A stretch of 60,681 bases of DNA from Ochrovirga pacifica (GCF_000220525.1 NZ_AFPK01000040.1:1-60681), one strand, 5' to 3'. Shown: positions 34,603 to 43,655, counted from the first letter of the stretch. Translations and numbers: made by a program. The notes: generated from the sequence alone by a model not told the origin.

Positions 34603-35439
34603 TTACTTAGGTGTCTGTTCAAATTCTATGGTTACAGGTTCTCTGTAATTTAAGCCTAGTAGTGTAGAAGCTCCTCCTACAGTTTTAGGATTGCTTTTAT
34701 AGATGGCAATTTCTAAAAAATTATTGGAATTGAATAACATCAATCTGCTACCAGGAGCTTTTCTAATAGAAGCTTCAGAATTAAAATCGATGATATCACT
34801 ATACTTTTGTAATATTTGATGGGTGGTATACCTACCTGCCGAAATTTTAAAAGGTCTTCCTTTGCCATATTCTTGAAACAATTCCTTGGTAATATTAGAG
34901 ATTGCATTTCCGTAATTATCTACATAAATAATACTTCCTACAATTTTAGAATCGTACAAAGTGGGCTGTAATTCTACCAAGTGTTTGATGTTTGCTAAAG
35001 GTCTACCAATCACATCCAAAGTTCCTCCGCGAGCAATATGACAAGCTACGTGAACAAAAACATCCAATTCCGAACGACAATTTTCTATACGATCGTGAAT
35101 GTTGATTTCTACAATTTTGCTGGGTTGAATTTCGGAAGCAATCATAGAAGTAATTCCGTTGTCTGGACAAATAAAATAATGGCCGTCTAACAGCAATGCA
35201 ATGTGTTTGTTGGTAGGTGTCAATTCTGTATCAACTCCTACAATATGAATACTCCCTTTAGGAAAACTTTGATAAGCGTTTTTTAAAATATAAGCTGTTT
35301 CTGCAATATTAAACGGAGAAATTTCATGAGAGATATCTACAATAATAGTGTTAGGCAACAAGGAATAGATAGCTCCTTTTAAAGTAGAGACATAGTGATC
35401 TTTTTTTCCAAAATCAGTCGTTAAGGTAATCAATGCCAT
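34603..35439 (-). CDS. SAM hydroxide adenosyltransferase (SAM hydrolase, DUF62)
   Basis: The 278-residue enzyme family splits S-adenosylmethionine to adenosine and methionine using water. Landmarks are TLTTDFGKKDHYVSTLKGAI (5-24), the VDISHEISPFNIAETAYIL stretch (near 35-53), the CPDNG motif near 91-95 and the FVHVACHIARG segment. It belongs to the fluorinase-like fold, but nothing suggests halogenation. It sits directly before gldFG, an arrangement common in Flavobacteria; whether it has a link to gliding is unknown. Confidence 0.93.
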   Translation of the reverse strand: MALITLTTDFGKKDHYVSTLKGAIYSLLPNTIIVDISHEISPFNIAETAYILKNAYQSFPKGSIHIVGVDTELTPTNKHIALLLDGHYFICPDNGITSMIASEIQPSKIVEINIHDRIENCRSELDVFVHVACHIARGGTLDVIGRPLANIKHLVELQPTLYDSKIVGSIIYVDNYGNAISNITKELFQEYGKGRPFKISAGRYTTHQILQKYSDIIDFNSEASIRKAPGSRLMLFNSNNFLEIAIYKSNPKTVGGASTLLGLNYREPVTIEFEQTPK

Positions 35440-35479
35440 AAACTAAAGGTGCTATTTTTTTTTGAGATAATAATTGTGG

Positions 35480-35487
35480 CAAATTTA
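35480..35487 (-). promoter_or_regulatory. -7 box upstream of the SAM hydrolase - gldF - gldG operon
   Basis: The minus strand reads TAAATTTG, an exact TAnnTTTG match, about 40 bases before the start codon at 35439. A -33 TTG at the best spacing is not evident. It overlaps a 7-4-7 inverted repeat (35483-35500). Confidence 0.5.
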
Positions 35488-35500
35488 CAGAAATGTAAAT
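35483..35500. promoter_or_regulatory. inverted repeat in the SAM hydrolase / phoH divergent region
   Basis: ATTTACA (35483-35489) and TGTAAAT (35494-35500) are perfect 7-base inverted repeats around GAAA. It lies over the minus-strand -7 box and could be an operator for either gene. Confidence 0.35.
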
Positions 35501-35546
35501 GATAATTATGTACTTTGTATGGGCAATTTATAAACAGGAATAGAGC

Positions 35547-36497
35547 TTGAACGAACGATTAATTACCTTAGACGAAATCAATCCCGTAGACTTTTTGGGA
35601 ACCAACAATTCCAACATCGATTTTATCAAATCCTATTATCCAAAATTAAAATTAGTGGTAAGGGGCAATCAAATCAAAGCCTTTGGAGAAGCTGTGTTGT
35701 TGGATGAGTTTGAAAAGAAAATTGAAATGCTTGTTAACTATTTGCTAAAGTACAACAAGCTAGATGAAAGTAGCATAGAACAACTGCTATTGTCTTCTAA
35801 AAGCGATTTGCAAAAAGACAAAAACTACGACAAAATATTGGTACACGGTGTAGGAGGCAATCAAATTAAAGCCCAAACCGCCAATCAGCAAAAAATGGTA
35901 AAAGCTATAGAAGAAAACGATATGTTGTTTGCCGTGGGGCCTGCTGGTACAGGAAAAACCTATACAGCTGTTGCTTTGGCCGTTAGAGCTTTAAAAGAAA
36001 AAGAAGTAAAACGAATTATTTTAACACGACCCGCCGTAGAGTCTGGAGAGAATTTAGGTTTTTTGCCAGGAGATATGAAAGAAAAGCTAGATCCTTACAT
36101 GCAACCTTTGTACGATGCTTTGCGTGATATGATTCCAGCCGAACGTTTGGCATCGCATATGGAAAAAGGAATTATACAAATAGCCCCTTTGGCTTTTATG
36201 CGTGGTAGAACTTTAGACAATGCCTTTGTAATTTTAGATGAAGCACAAAACACCACCCATCAGCAAATGAAGATGTTTTTAACTCGTATGGGAAAAAGAG
36301 CCAAGTTTATCATTACGGGTGATCCAGGACAAATAGACTTACCAAGAAAGCAGGTTTCAGGTTTAAAAGAAGCTTTGTTGGCTTTAAAAGATGTAAAAGG
36401 AATTGCCCAGGTTTTCTTAGATGGAAAAGATGTAATTCGTCACCGTTTGGTAAAAGAAATTATAACGGCTTATAAGAGTATTGAGACGGATATTTAG
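35547..36497 (+). CDS. phoH: PhoH family ATPase
   Basis: The 316-residue protein has a small N-terminal KH-like domain (about 15-90). A PhoH P-loop ATPase core follows (about 110-315): Walker A GPAGTGKTYTAVALAVRALK near 134, then TRPAVESGENLGFLPGD near 160 and Walker B FVILDEAQN near 228. PhoH proteins are helicase-like and associated with RNA metabolism; function is poorly defined. The start codon is TTG at 35547, with AGGAA about 10 bases upstream (35536-35540). There is no ATG that would keep the conserved N-terminus. Confidence 0.93.
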   Translation: MNERLITLDEINPVDFLGTNNSNIDFIKSYYPKLKLVVRGNQIKAFGEAVLLDEFEKKIEMLVNYLLKYNKLDESSIEQLLLSSKSDLQKDKNYDKILVHGVGGNQIKAQTANQQKMVKAIEENDMLFAVGPAGTGKTYTAVALAVRALKEKEVKRIILTRPAVESGENLGFLPGDMKEKLDPYMQPLYDALRDMIPAERLASHMEKGIIQIAPLAFMRGRTLDNAFVILDEAQNTTHQQMKMFLTRMGKRAKFIITGDPGQIDLPRKQVSGLKEALLALKDVKGIAQVFLDGKDVIRHRLVKEIITAYKSIETDI

Positions 36498-36515
36498 AAT
36501 ATTAGATATGAGAGG

Positions 36516-36576
36516 TTAGATATTAGAATTGTTTCGGATAAATTCTTACACTTAGATTCTAACTTCTAATATCTAA
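36516..36576. repeat. AT-rich inverted-repeat element between phoH and purC
   Basis: TTAGATATTAGAA (36516-36528) and TTCTAATATCTAA (36564-36576) are perfect 13-base inverted repeats. Further TTAGATAT, ATTCTAAC and ACATCTAA copies occur around them, filling most of 36498-36595. This resembles the TAGATATTAGA-type intergenic repeats of Flavobacteria. It may act as a weak terminator or barrier between the two genes. Confidence 0.55.
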
Positions 36577-36595
36577 ATTCTTACATCTAAAATCC

Positions 36596-36603
36596 TATTT
36601 TTG
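36596..36603 (+). promoter_or_regulatory. -7 box of purC
   Basis: TATTTTTG matches TAnnTTTG exactly and lies 19 bases before the purC start codon at 36623. No good -33 TTG, since that position falls in the repeat element. Confidence 0.5.
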
Positions 36604-36622
36604 CAAAACTTAATTTAAGAGT

Positions 36623-37570
36623 ATGAGTAACACAATCAACGATACCAATTTTAACTTTCCTAACCAAACAGCGGTTTACAAAGGAAAAGTTCGCGAAGTA
36701 TATACTGTAGAAGAAAAGTTAGTAATGATTGCATCGGACAGACTTTCTGCTTTTGATGTAATTATGCCGAAGCAAATTCCATACAAAGGGCAGATTTTAA
36801 ATCAGATTGCGGCTAAAATGTTAGAAGCAACCAAAGATATTTGTCCAAATTGGGTGTTAGGAACACCAGATCCTAATGTAACCATTGGGTATGCTTGTGA
36901 ACCTTTTAAGGTAGAAATGGTAGTGCGTGGATACTGTACTGGACATGCGTGGAGAACCTACAGAAGTGGAGAAAGGATTTTGTGTGGAGTAACCATGCCT
37001 GAGGGGATGAAAGAGAACGACAAATTTCCAACTCCAATTATTACACCAACGACAAAAGCAGATTTAGGAGATCATGATGAAGATATTTCTCGTGAAGATA
37101 TTTTAGCAAAAGGAGTTGTTTCTCAAGAAGATTACGAACAGTTAGAAGCTTATACTTTGGCTTTGTTTAAAAGAGGTACAGAATTGGCTGCTGAAAGAGG
37201 GTTGATTTTGGTAGATACCAAATATGAATTTGGAAAAACTGCAGAGGGTAAAATTGTGGTAATTGATGAAATTCACACACCAGATTCTTCTCGTTATTTC
37301 TATGCAGAAGGCTATCAAGAAAGACAAGATAAGGGAGAAGCTCAAAAGCAATTGTCTAAAGAGTTTGTACGTCAGTGGTTGATAGAAAATGACTTTCAAG
37401 GGAAAGAAGGACAACAAATTCCTGAGCTAACCGAAGAGAAAATAGAGGAAATCTCTAATAGATACATTGAGTTGTACGAGCAAATTACAGGAGAGGATTT
37501 TGTGAAAGCAGACATATCAAATGTATTAGAGCGTATAGAAAAAAATGTAAATGCTTTTTTAGCTAGTTAA
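36623..37570 (+). CDS. purC: phosphoribosylaminoimidazole-succinocarboxamide synthase
   Basis: The 315-residue enzyme joins aspartate to CAIR in purine synthesis. It has [20 protein letters not shown] (about 19-38), [12 protein letters not shown], the SAICAR signature [21 protein letters not shown] (about 136-155) and [10 protein letters not shown] (about 194-203). At about 315 residues it is the longer bacterial form rather than the 240-residue E. coli form. It ends at a clear terminator. Confidence 0.97.
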   Translation: MSNTINDTNFNFPNQTAVYKGKVREVYTVEEKLVMIASDRLSAFDVIMPKQIPYKGQILNQIAAKMLEATKDICPNWVLGTPDPNVTIGYACEPFKVEMVVRGYCTGHAWRTYRSGERILCGVTMPEGMKENDKFPTPIITPTTKADLGDHDEDISREDILAKGVVSQEDYEQLEAYTLALFKRGTELAAERGLILVDTKYEFGKTAEGKIVVIDEIHTPDSSRYFYAEGYQERQDKGEAQKQLSKEFVRQWLIENDFQGKEGQQIPELTEEKIEEISNRYIELYEQITGEDFVKADISNVLERIEKNVNAFLAS

Positions 37571-37591
37571 TATTTTTAACCCCATCAAATC

Positions 37592-37622
37592 AAAACCTCA
37601 AGCCTAATGTTTGAGGTTTTTT
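37592..37622 (+). terminator. intrinsic terminator after purC
   Basis: AAAACCTCAA (37592-37601) pairs with TTGAGGTTTT (37611-37620) around a nine-base loop, continuing into T's. Confidence 0.85.
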
Positions 37623-37713
37623 AGGTTGTTAGCGTATTAAATTACCATTATATTCTGTAGATTTTTTTTTCAAATCGAGGATATTATCGAACTTTAAGCC
37701 TAAAATATTTAAC

Positions 37714-38547
37714 ATGAAACTGCAAAAATCGCATTTACTAGAGCTACAAGAAATAGCCCAACAGGCTGCCTTAAATGCTGGAAAATACATTCAAAGTAAG
37801 TTGAATGAAGATTATGAAATTGGCAGTAAAGGAACCAATAGTAAAGCTTCAGATATTGTTACGGAAGTAGATATCAATGCTCAAAAAATTATAGCTAAAG
37901 CCTTACAAGAAAGTATACAAAAGTACGATTTGGGTTGGTTGGGAGAAGAAACTCCTGATGATGGAAGTCGTTTGGTGAAAGACTATTTTTTTACGGTTGA
38001 TCCTATTGATGGAACACTTCCGTTTACCAAAAAAACAAATGGATTTTCGGTGTCTATTGGGTTGGTGTCTCAATCTGGAATATCGGTTTTAGGAGTAGCT
38101 TACGATCCGTATCACGATGTGTTGTATTGTGCTGTAAAAGGGGAGAAAGCTTACAGAAATGGAGAGGAGTTTAAAATAAATTACAACAAAAATAAAGGAC
38201 TTACTTTTTATAGTGATCTAAGTTTTGTTTCTTCAGGAGCGTATCCTTTTTTAATAGAATCTCTGGAAAGAACAGCTAAAGAAAAATATGGTGGAGCGTT
38301 AAAAGTAGTCGATCATCAAGGAGCGGTCATCAATGCTATGAGTGTTATAGAAAATGCTCCTGCTGTATACATCAAACCGCATAGAGACAAGCAAGGAGGA
38401 GGATGTGCTTGGGACTTTGCAGCTAGTGCATGCATTGCAGAAGCAGTTGGGATTAAAGTGACAGATTATTTTGGAAATCCAATCAACTTAAACAAAAAAG
38501 AAAATACCTACATGAACAACGAGGGAATTCGCTTCGAAGTTTGGTAG
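37714..38547 (+). CDS. inositol monophosphatase-family phosphatase (CysQ-like)
   Basis: The 277-residue protein is a lithium-sensitive, magnesium-dependent phosphatase by family. Motifs are LGWLGEETPDD (about 73-83), VDPIDGTLPF (about 95-104) and the second metal motif GCAWDFAASACIAEAVG (about 230-246). Possible substrates are inositol phosphates, fructose bisphosphate or 3'-phosphoadenosine 5'-phosphate. No signal peptide, so cytoplasmic. It stands alone between purC and a convergent gene. The sequence does not single out one substrate, so no gene symbol is given. Confidence 0.9.
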   Translation: MKLQKSHLLELQEIAQQAALNAGKYIQSKLNEDYEIGSKGTNSKASDIVTEVDINAQKIIAKALQESIQKYDLGWLGEETPDDGSRLVKDYFFTVDPIDGTLPFTKKTNGFSVSIGLVSQSGISVLGVAYDPYHDVLYCAVKGEKAYRNGEEFKINYNKNKGLTFYSDLSFVSSGAYPFLIESLERTAKEKYGGALKVVDHQGAVINAMSVIENAPAVYIKPHRDKQGGGCAWDFAASACIAEAVGIKVTDYFGNPINLNKKENTYMNNEGIRFEVW

Positions 38548-38559
38548 GTAATTTTTGTA

Positions 38560-41145
38560 TTATTTTTTAATAATTTTAAGTGGTGCAGTTCCTGTGTTTG
38601 CGAGTTTTAGAAAATAAATTCCAGCAGGGATTTCACTCAAATCCAAAGACATTTGTTGTTGTACCACCGCAACTTTTTGTTTGTACACCAATTGTGATTG
38701 GCTGTTGTGTAAGGTAGTTAAAACAAAGTCTTTTGTGGTGTTAACAGTAATATGAAGCATTCCCTGGGTAGGGTTAGGACGAGCTATGACAACCTTGGTA
38801 AAAGGAATACGGGTTTCAGAACTTCCTTCGCATTCTTTTTTAGAAAGAATCACAACCTGATCGTTTTGGTGTACGGGAATGTTAAAATTAGGATGATTGG
38901 TTTCTAGTACTAGTTGATCGTTAATCATTACTCTATAGGGTGGAGTTCCACTAAGAATTGCTACCGAAAAAATGTCAGACGTTAATTGTGTGTTTGTTTT
39001 AATAGCATTGCTTTCTTGTATTGTAAGCTGGGAGCACTGTTTGTCTTCTGTAGCACTGCGTAAGGCAATACACAACTCATAGGTGGAAGGAGCTAAGTTT
39101 TCTAGGGTAAGTTCTTTGCTAAAGTTATAACTGTTTCCTTGAATTTCCGCAACGTATTCCCCAGCAATATCTGCTTTAATATAGATACTTCCGTTGTTGC
39201 TGTCAGGACAGCTTTCAGAATTTGTTTGTAAGGTAAATTGCGTGTCAAAAACAGTCCATGCTTCTCCTTCTCCTGTATCTTCAATGGCATCAACACCTGC
39301 AGTCCACCTAGTTCCTCCACGTTCGTATGCTCCAATATCGGGTAAAGCACCTTTGTAAGGAATAACAAAACCTGAAATAAGCGGAGCTGCATCAATCAAC
39401 GGACTTCCTGCTGCAGGCACAAAATTTTGTTCAGCTGCATTTTCAAAAGGAGAGTCAGAAAAAATAGGGCTATTCTGAATGTCGAATTCGCTAGTGCCTG
39501 TTCCTTTATGCCAATTACCTGTATTAGCGTAGTTGTTGTAAATTTTATTGTTGGGTTGGGTGTATCCATTAACCCAAGAATCCATAGCACCTTGTGCATT
39601 CCAAATGGTATTGTGATAAAAATTTAGATGGGTATTGTTCCAGTTAACTTGATATCCTGTCCAAGATACATTCCATACTACATTATGATGAACTTGATAT
39701 CCTTTGCTATTGTTGTCTAGATAGATTCCAGCTGCTTTGGCGGGATCGTCAGGATGATGAGAATAAGAAGGAGCAGTTGCATCGTGAAACCAATTGTGAT
39801 GAATTTCGTTGTTTTTAAGATTGCTGTTACCCACTGTGTAAAACACGCCAGAATCGCTATTTATTATTTGAGAGTGAGAGACATCGTTGTAAGCTACTTC
39901 ACAATCGGTACCAGCTACATACATTCCATCCCTTCCTGCGTTATAGATGGTGTTTTTTAAAATCTTCATTCCGTCACCGCTTGTACGAATAGGAGAAGCA
40001 TGGATGCCAACATAATCTATATTTCTAATGGTATTGCCTTCTACGGTACAAAAGTCAGCAGCCCAACCAGAGATTACAATACCACTCACAGAACTGTGGT
40101 CTATAGTACAGCCTTTAATTAGAGTTCTGTCGCCCAAAACTTCAATAGCTGCTTCACCTACTTGTGCAGAGGTGTTGCTTAAATCATCGTGTCCTTCACT
40201 TCCGTGAACAATGGTACAGTTTAGAATTTGATTGTCATCAGCACGATTGTCTATTTTAATACTACCTCCAAAAACATGTAGTCCATCAAGCTGAACATAA
40301 TCTCCTTTGATTTCTATAGCGTACTTTCTAGTGGCATAAGAAACGGAATTGTTGGCAGGCATAAGACCATCAGCAGGCTGAAAATACAAGATGTTGGTAG
40401 CACTATCATAATACCATTCTCTGGCATAATCCAAAGCTTCTAGTTTGTTAAAAAGGTAAAGTTGTCCTCTTTCATTACCAGCATAGTTTCTCCAAGTAGT
40501 TGGGTTGTGAGTACTAAAAGGCCATTTTTCAATATTTACCTCCTCAAAATCAATTCTTGTCGTAGAGCTTGCGGTAATGGGTCTTGTCCAACTGGCACCA
40601 GAATGAGCTCCTAGGTAATAGACCAAACCTCCTGTCCAGTCAATATTTGGGAGATTGTTTGCCGTAAAGTAAGCACCATTTCCTCCAGTAACGGGGATGC
40701 AATCTATGGTCCAACGATTATTGTCTGTATTGTTAGGCCATCGAGCTAAATCCATATAATCACCATGATGATATACGGCTCTAAAACGGCTTTCAATTTC
40801 CATGTTTACGGATGTTTTATAAATATTGTTTTGGTGTACTTGCCATCCATTGACATACGAGGTAGCCTTAATTTCTACGACTTCTCCATCAGCAGCTCTA
40901 AAAGTTAGGTATTGATTGGGGGTTCCACTTTTATTAATAATAAACTCTTGTTCGTATACACCACCTTTAATAATACAAACATCACCAGCATTCATCACGG
41001 CTATGGCTTTGTTAAAAGTACGATATGGAGAGGTAACACTTCCATTATTGTTGTCGTTCCCGTTGGTAGCCAGGTAAATAGTTTTGGCAAAACCAAAAGA
41101 GAATATAGAAAAAGTGAAGAGTAAAAAAAGTAATTTTTGTTTCAT
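38560..41145 (-). CDS. secreted right-handed beta-helix protein with type IX sorting domain
   Basis: The 861-residue protein has a signal peptide (about 1-20) and a DUF1565-like start (TIYLATNGNDNNNGSVTSPY, about 22-41). A region of short repeated strands (about 275-520, with repeated patterns such as N-x-I-x-x-x-DGMYV) forms a right-handed parallel beta-helix. Then comes a beta-rich linker (about 620-770), and last a type A type IX secretion sorting domain (about 785-861: ARPNPTQGMLHITV, IPAGIYFLKL, ending KIIKK). Beta-helix proteins of this type are often polysaccharide lyases or glycosidases. It should be exported by the T9SS whose core genes lie at 56077-60650. Confidence 0.87.
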   Translation of the reverse strand: MKQKLLFLLFTFSIFSFGFAKTIYLATNGNDNNNGSVTSPYRTFNKAIAVMNAGDVCIIKGGVYEQEFIINKSGTPNQYLTFRAADGEVVEIKATSYVNGWQVHQNNIYKTSVNMEIESRFRAVYHHGDYMDLARWPNNTDNNRWTIDCIPVTGGNGAYFTANNLPNIDWTGGLVYYLGAHSGASWTRPITASSTTRIDFEEVNIEKWPFSTHNPTTWRNYAGNERGQLYLFNKLEALDYAREWYYDSATNILYFQPADGLMPANNSVSYATRKYAIEIKGDYVQLDGLHVFGGSIKIDNRADDNQILNCTIVHGSEGHDDLSNTSAQVGEAAIEVLGDRTLIKGCTIDHSSVSGIVISGWAADFCTVEGNTIRNIDYVGIHASPIRTSGDGMKILKNTIYNAGRDGMYVAGTDCEVAYNDVSHSQIINSDSGVFYTVGNSNLKNNEIHHNWFHDATAPSYSHHPDDPAKAAGIYLDNNSKGYQVHHNVVWNVSWTGYQVNWNNTHLNFYHNTIWNAQGAMDSWVNGYTQPNNKIYNNYANTGNWHKGTGTSEFDIQNSPIFSDSPFENAAEQNFVPAAGSPLIDAAPLISGFVIPYKGALPDIGAYERGGTRWTAGVDAIEDTGEGEAWTVFDTQFTLQTNSESCPDSNNGSIYIKADIAGEYVAEIQGNSYNFSKELTLENLAPSTYELCIALRSATEDKQCSQLTIQESNAIKTNTQLTSDIFSVAILSGTPPYRVMINDQLVLETNHPNFNIPVHQNDQVVILSKKECEGSSETRIPFTKVVIARPNPTQGMLHITVNTTKDFVLTTLHNSQSQLVYKQKVAVVQQQMSLDLSEIPAGIYFLKLANTGTAPLKIIKK

Positions 41146-41311
41146 AATACCAAAGGTCTCAAATTAGGTGATTTAAAATTAGCAGAGCGATTTGGTTTTG
41201 AGGGAGACGATATTCCAAATTACTAAATCATATGTTTTGTAAAGTAAAAAGGGATGGTTTTGTAAGGTATTTAAAGTTGTAAACAGCTTGTTGATAAGTT
41301 GTGTTTGAGTA

Positions 41312-41337
41312 TAAAAAAAGAGGCTCAAAGGCCTCTT
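41312..41337 (-). terminator. intrinsic terminator after the PEBP-family gene
   Basis: AAGAGGC (41318-41324) pairs with GCCTCTT (41331-41337). On the minus strand it continues into seven T's. Confidence 0.82.
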
Positions 41338-41357
41338 GTAGGTAGAAAATAGTTAAA

Positions 41358-41921
41358 TTATTTTTTTTCTCGTTTGTAATAAGCAACCAAACTGGCTTTT
41401 GCTAATGTGTGATTTCCTAAGTTAAAACCAACGATGGCCGCATTGGTGTTGGCATTTAGTCCTAAACTTTGGATGTCTAAAGCATATACGGTAATAATGT
41501 ATTGGTGAAATCCGTGTCCTTCAGGTGGGCAAGGTCCTCCATATCCTTGAGTACCATAGTCTGTGATACTTTGTATAGCTCCCTTTGGAGCCAGTCCTGA
41601 TTGGATGTTTCCTGCATCGGGTACCAGTTGATTGATATCTGGAGCAATGTCAAAAATTAGCCAATGCCACCAACCACTTCCTGTGGGAGCATCAGGATCG
41701 TACATGGTAACAGCAAAACTTTTGGTTCCTTCTGGTGCGTTTTTCCATGTCAATTCAGGAGATGTATTTTTTCCAACACAACCAAATCCATCAAATTCTT
41801 CATTAATGGTGGCTTGCCCTCCCAAATTCTGACTACTTAAGGTAAAAGTTTCTTGTGCGTAAGTGCTGCATGTAATAGCAAGCAAAAACGTAATTACGAA
41901 TGTGGTTTGTTTCATATACAT
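41358..41921 (-). CDS. YbhB/YbcL-type phosphatidylethanolamine-binding protein (Raf kinase inhibitor-like)
   Basis: The 187-residue protein has a Sec signal (about 1-24, ending TYAQ). The PEBP fold shows TSPELTWKNAPEGTKSFAVTM (near 53-72), the ligand-site signature YDPDAPTGSGWWHWLIFDI (near 74-92), GGPCPPEGHGFHQYIITVYAL near 129-149 and a C-terminal LVAYYKR. Bacterial members are periplasmic with unclear ligands. A start two codons later (41915) gives the more typical MKQTT signal and is equally possible. It ends at a terminator and follows a DUF3124 gene by 27 bases. Confidence 0.92.
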   Translation of the reverse strand: MYMKQTTFVITFLLAITCSTYAQETFTLSSQNLGGQATINEEFDGFGCVGKNTSPELTWKNAPEGTKSFAVTMYDPDAPTGSGWWHWLIFDIAPDINQLVPDAGNIQSGLAPKGAIQSITDYGTQGYGGPCPPEGHGFHQYIITVYALDIQSLGLNANTNAAIVGFNLGNHTLAKASLVAYYKREKK

Positions 41922-41948
41922 GTTGTTTTTAGTGTGTTTGTTATAGAT

Positions 41949-42458
41949 TTATTCAATTCTTTTTCCATTGGTAATAAATGAAATCCCTTGTTGGCCAGAG
42001 GTAGAAATCATCACCGCTTCAAATAAAGGTTCGTTGCTGTCGGGATGAATTCTCCAATCAAAAAGAAAATTGCCACCTGTTCCTCCGTGCTTATCACTTT
42101 CATCAATAACAATTTCAACGGTTTCCATAGGAGCAATGTAAATAGGGTGTTCAAAATAAGTTCTTATCGATTTACCATGCGTGTCAAAATATGCAGCTTT
42201 GTCTATGTAAACAGTGTCATGAGAGTTTAGGTTTCTAAGGCTTACCGTAACGGTTAAATTGTGAGTTCTGTGTTCGGTTTGGCTGTATACTTGCGAGTAT
42301 ACAGAAAGGTATGATGTTCCTTTTTCTAAAGGAATATCTTTAGTAAAAGTAGCTTTTCTTTTGTTCCAATTTACGGTGTTTAACGCACTATTCTCTTTTG
42401 GAGGCTGGCAAGAGATGAAAAAGTTACAGGTTAACATAAAAAGAAGATAGCGTTTCAT
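41949..42458 (-). CDS. DUF3124 lipoprotein
   Basis: The 169-residue protein has a lipoprotein signal (FFISC, Cys near 17). A beta-rich domain matches DUF3124 by pattern: YLSVYSQVYSQTEHRTHNL (about 49-67), VSLRNLNSHDTVYI, IYIAPMETVEIVIDE, DKHGGTGGNFLFDWRI and EAVMISTSGQQGISF at the end. Function is unknown; the fold resembles immunoglobulin-like or cohesin-like sandwiches. It is likely co-transcribed with the downstream PEBP gene and lies after tandem terminators that isolate it from DUF4437. Confidence 0.87.
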   Translation of the reverse strand: MKRYLLFMLTCNFFISCQPPKENSALNTVNWNKRKATFTKDIPLEKGTSYLSVYSQVYSQTEHRTHNLTVTVSLRNLNSHDTVYIDKAAYFDTHGKSIRTYFEHPIYIAPMETVEIVIDESDKHGGTGGNFLFDWRIHPDSNEPLFEAVMISTSGQQGISFITNGKRIE

Positions 42459-42514
42459 AATAGTATGGGATAAGAAGCAATCGGAAAGATTGTCTAGGTT
42501 TTTAAATCAAATAT

Positions 42515-42565
42515 AAAAAAATGCCTTGCAAGTTGTTTTGATAGAGACAACTTTCTGTACAAGGC
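42515..42565 (-). terminator. second terminator-like hairpin downstream of the DUF4437 gene
   Basis: Outer stem GCCTTG/CAAGGC (42523-42528, 42560-42565) and inner stem AAGTTGT/ACAACTT (42530-42536, 42547-42553). On the minus strand it is followed by a run of T's (42521-42515, one break). It may also lie in the leader of the DUF3124 gene. Confidence 0.6.
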
Positions 42566-42570
42566 GGTGT

Positions 42571-42620
42571 AAAAAAAACATTCGTTTAAACACAAAGTGT
42601 TTTTGTGTTAAACGAATGTT
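42571..42620 (-). terminator. strong intrinsic terminator after the DUF4437 gene
   Basis: An almost perfect stem of about 19 bases (AACATTCGTTTAA.. from 42577, ..TTAAACGAATGTT to 42620, one bulged A) is followed by eight T's on the minus strand. Confidence 0.9.
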
Positions 42621-42641
42621 AAAGTATAGGGATGAAAATAA

Positions 42642-43472
42642 TTAGTGGCTTGTAATTTTAATATTTTCTGGAGTTCTTACATATAGTAAAGTAGTTGTAT
42701 TGGGACTCTGAATAAAGTGTTCGTAAACTCCCTTAGAGCTAAAATAGCTACCTGGTAATAAATTTTTTGTGGTTTGATCTTGATAATCTAAAGCTCCTTG
42801 AATCACAACGCTTCGGAACGTTTTTTTTGCTTTAATACTTCCCTTAAATCCTTTTGGTATGGAAATTAGTAGTCCTTTGTTTTGAGAGTCTTCCCATAAA
42901 AAAGCAATTTTTGGAGTTTTGGCATTTTTATGGGTTTTAATCAATTTGGTTTCTTTAGCACCTAGCCAAACCATATTGCTTGCATCTACATTCACAGGGC
43001 GTTCTCCATTGTCAAAAGCTTTAGAGGTGGGTTTTACCAAATAAGGACCTTGGTTGATTTCTATATAAGCCATGTTTTCATCTGCTTTTGCTGAGGTGAT
43101 ATGAGATTCCCCCGCAGGTTGTGTCCAAAAAGATCCAGTAGGCATCCACATGTTAGCTGCATCAGGGTCGTCGTTGTGAACCAATCCTTTAATAACAATT
43201 CCTCTGTAAGTAACATTGTGAATGTGTGGTGGGGAAGCAAATCCTTTTTTAAATTGAACTAAAAATCCTGTTGCTTGGGTTCCTTCTCTATCTCCCCATA
43301 AAGTTCCTGCTTTGGGGCTGTTGTCCCCTCTGGCTGGGTTTAACGGAGTCCAGTTAACTTCTGAGCTAAGTACCACTTGATGTTCTGATTTTAATTGATT
43401 TTTTTGTGCATAGGTAGCACTTGCAAAAGCAAATATGCTCCATAGACTTATTTGAATGATGTTAATTTTCAT
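42642..43472 (-). CDS. DUF4437 cupin-like secreted protein
   Basis: The 276-residue protein has a Sec signal (about 1-22, ending TYAQ). Two cupin-like halves follow, as in DUF4437/ChrR-like proteins. The first holds [19 protein letters not shown] (about 60-78) and [15 protein letters not shown] (about 81-95), with two His as possible metal ligands. The second holds [19 protein letters not shown] and [19 protein letters not shown] near the C-terminus. Function unknown. It has strong terminators behind it, so it is a single-gene unit between DUF3124 and the arsenic operon. Confidence 0.87.
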   Translation of the reverse strand: MKINIIQISLWSIFAFASATYAQKNQLKSEHQVVLSSEVNWTPLNPARGDNSPKAGTLWGDREGTQATGFLVQFKKGFASPPHIHNVTYRGIVIKGLVHNDDPDAANMWMPTGSFWTQPAGESHITSAKADENMAYIEINQGPYLVKPTSKAFDNGERPVNVDASNMVWLGAKETKLIKTHKNAKTPKIAFLWEDSQNKGLLISIPKGFKGSIKAKKTFRSVVIQGALDYQDQTTKNLLPGSYFSSKGVYEHFIQSPNTTTLLYVRTPENIKITSH

Positions 43473-43572
43473 GGTGTTTGTTTTTTTGTTCTTACAAAGA
43501 TAAAATAAGTTTAAAAGTTAAACTAAGTATGGAAAAAGGTTAATGAGGTAAAAAATAAGGTTTTGTTGTTGT

Positions 43573-43593
43573 AAAAAAAGGGTTTAGACCCTT
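43573..43593 (-). terminator. second terminator-like hairpin downstream of the ACR3 gene
   Basis: AAGGGT (43578-43583) and ACCCTT (43588-43593) enclose TTAG; on the minus strand seven T's follow. It is enclosed by an 11-base inverted repeat TTTTGTTGTTG (43561-43571) / CAACAACAAAA (43618-43628). Confidence 0.65.
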
Positions 43594-43623
43594 AAATTAA
43601 CAAGGTTAGGTTATTACCAACAA

Positions 43624-43655
43624 CAAAAAAACAAGCAACCCTAAGGTTGCTTGTT
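43624..43655 (-). terminator. intrinsic terminator after the arsenic operon
   Basis: AACAAGCAACC (43630-43640) pairs perfectly with GGTTGCTTGTT (43645-43655) around CTAA; on the minus strand it runs into T's (43630-43624). Confidence 0.9.

Noticed and set aside
34603..35439. Fluorinase/chlorinase (SAM halogenase)
   Set aside because: The DUF62 family is mostly SAM hydrolases; no halogenation gene context is present.
42515..42620. A small RNA gene made of two hairpins
   Set aside because: Both hairpins are followed by T runs in the direction of the upstream gene, so terminators explain them better.
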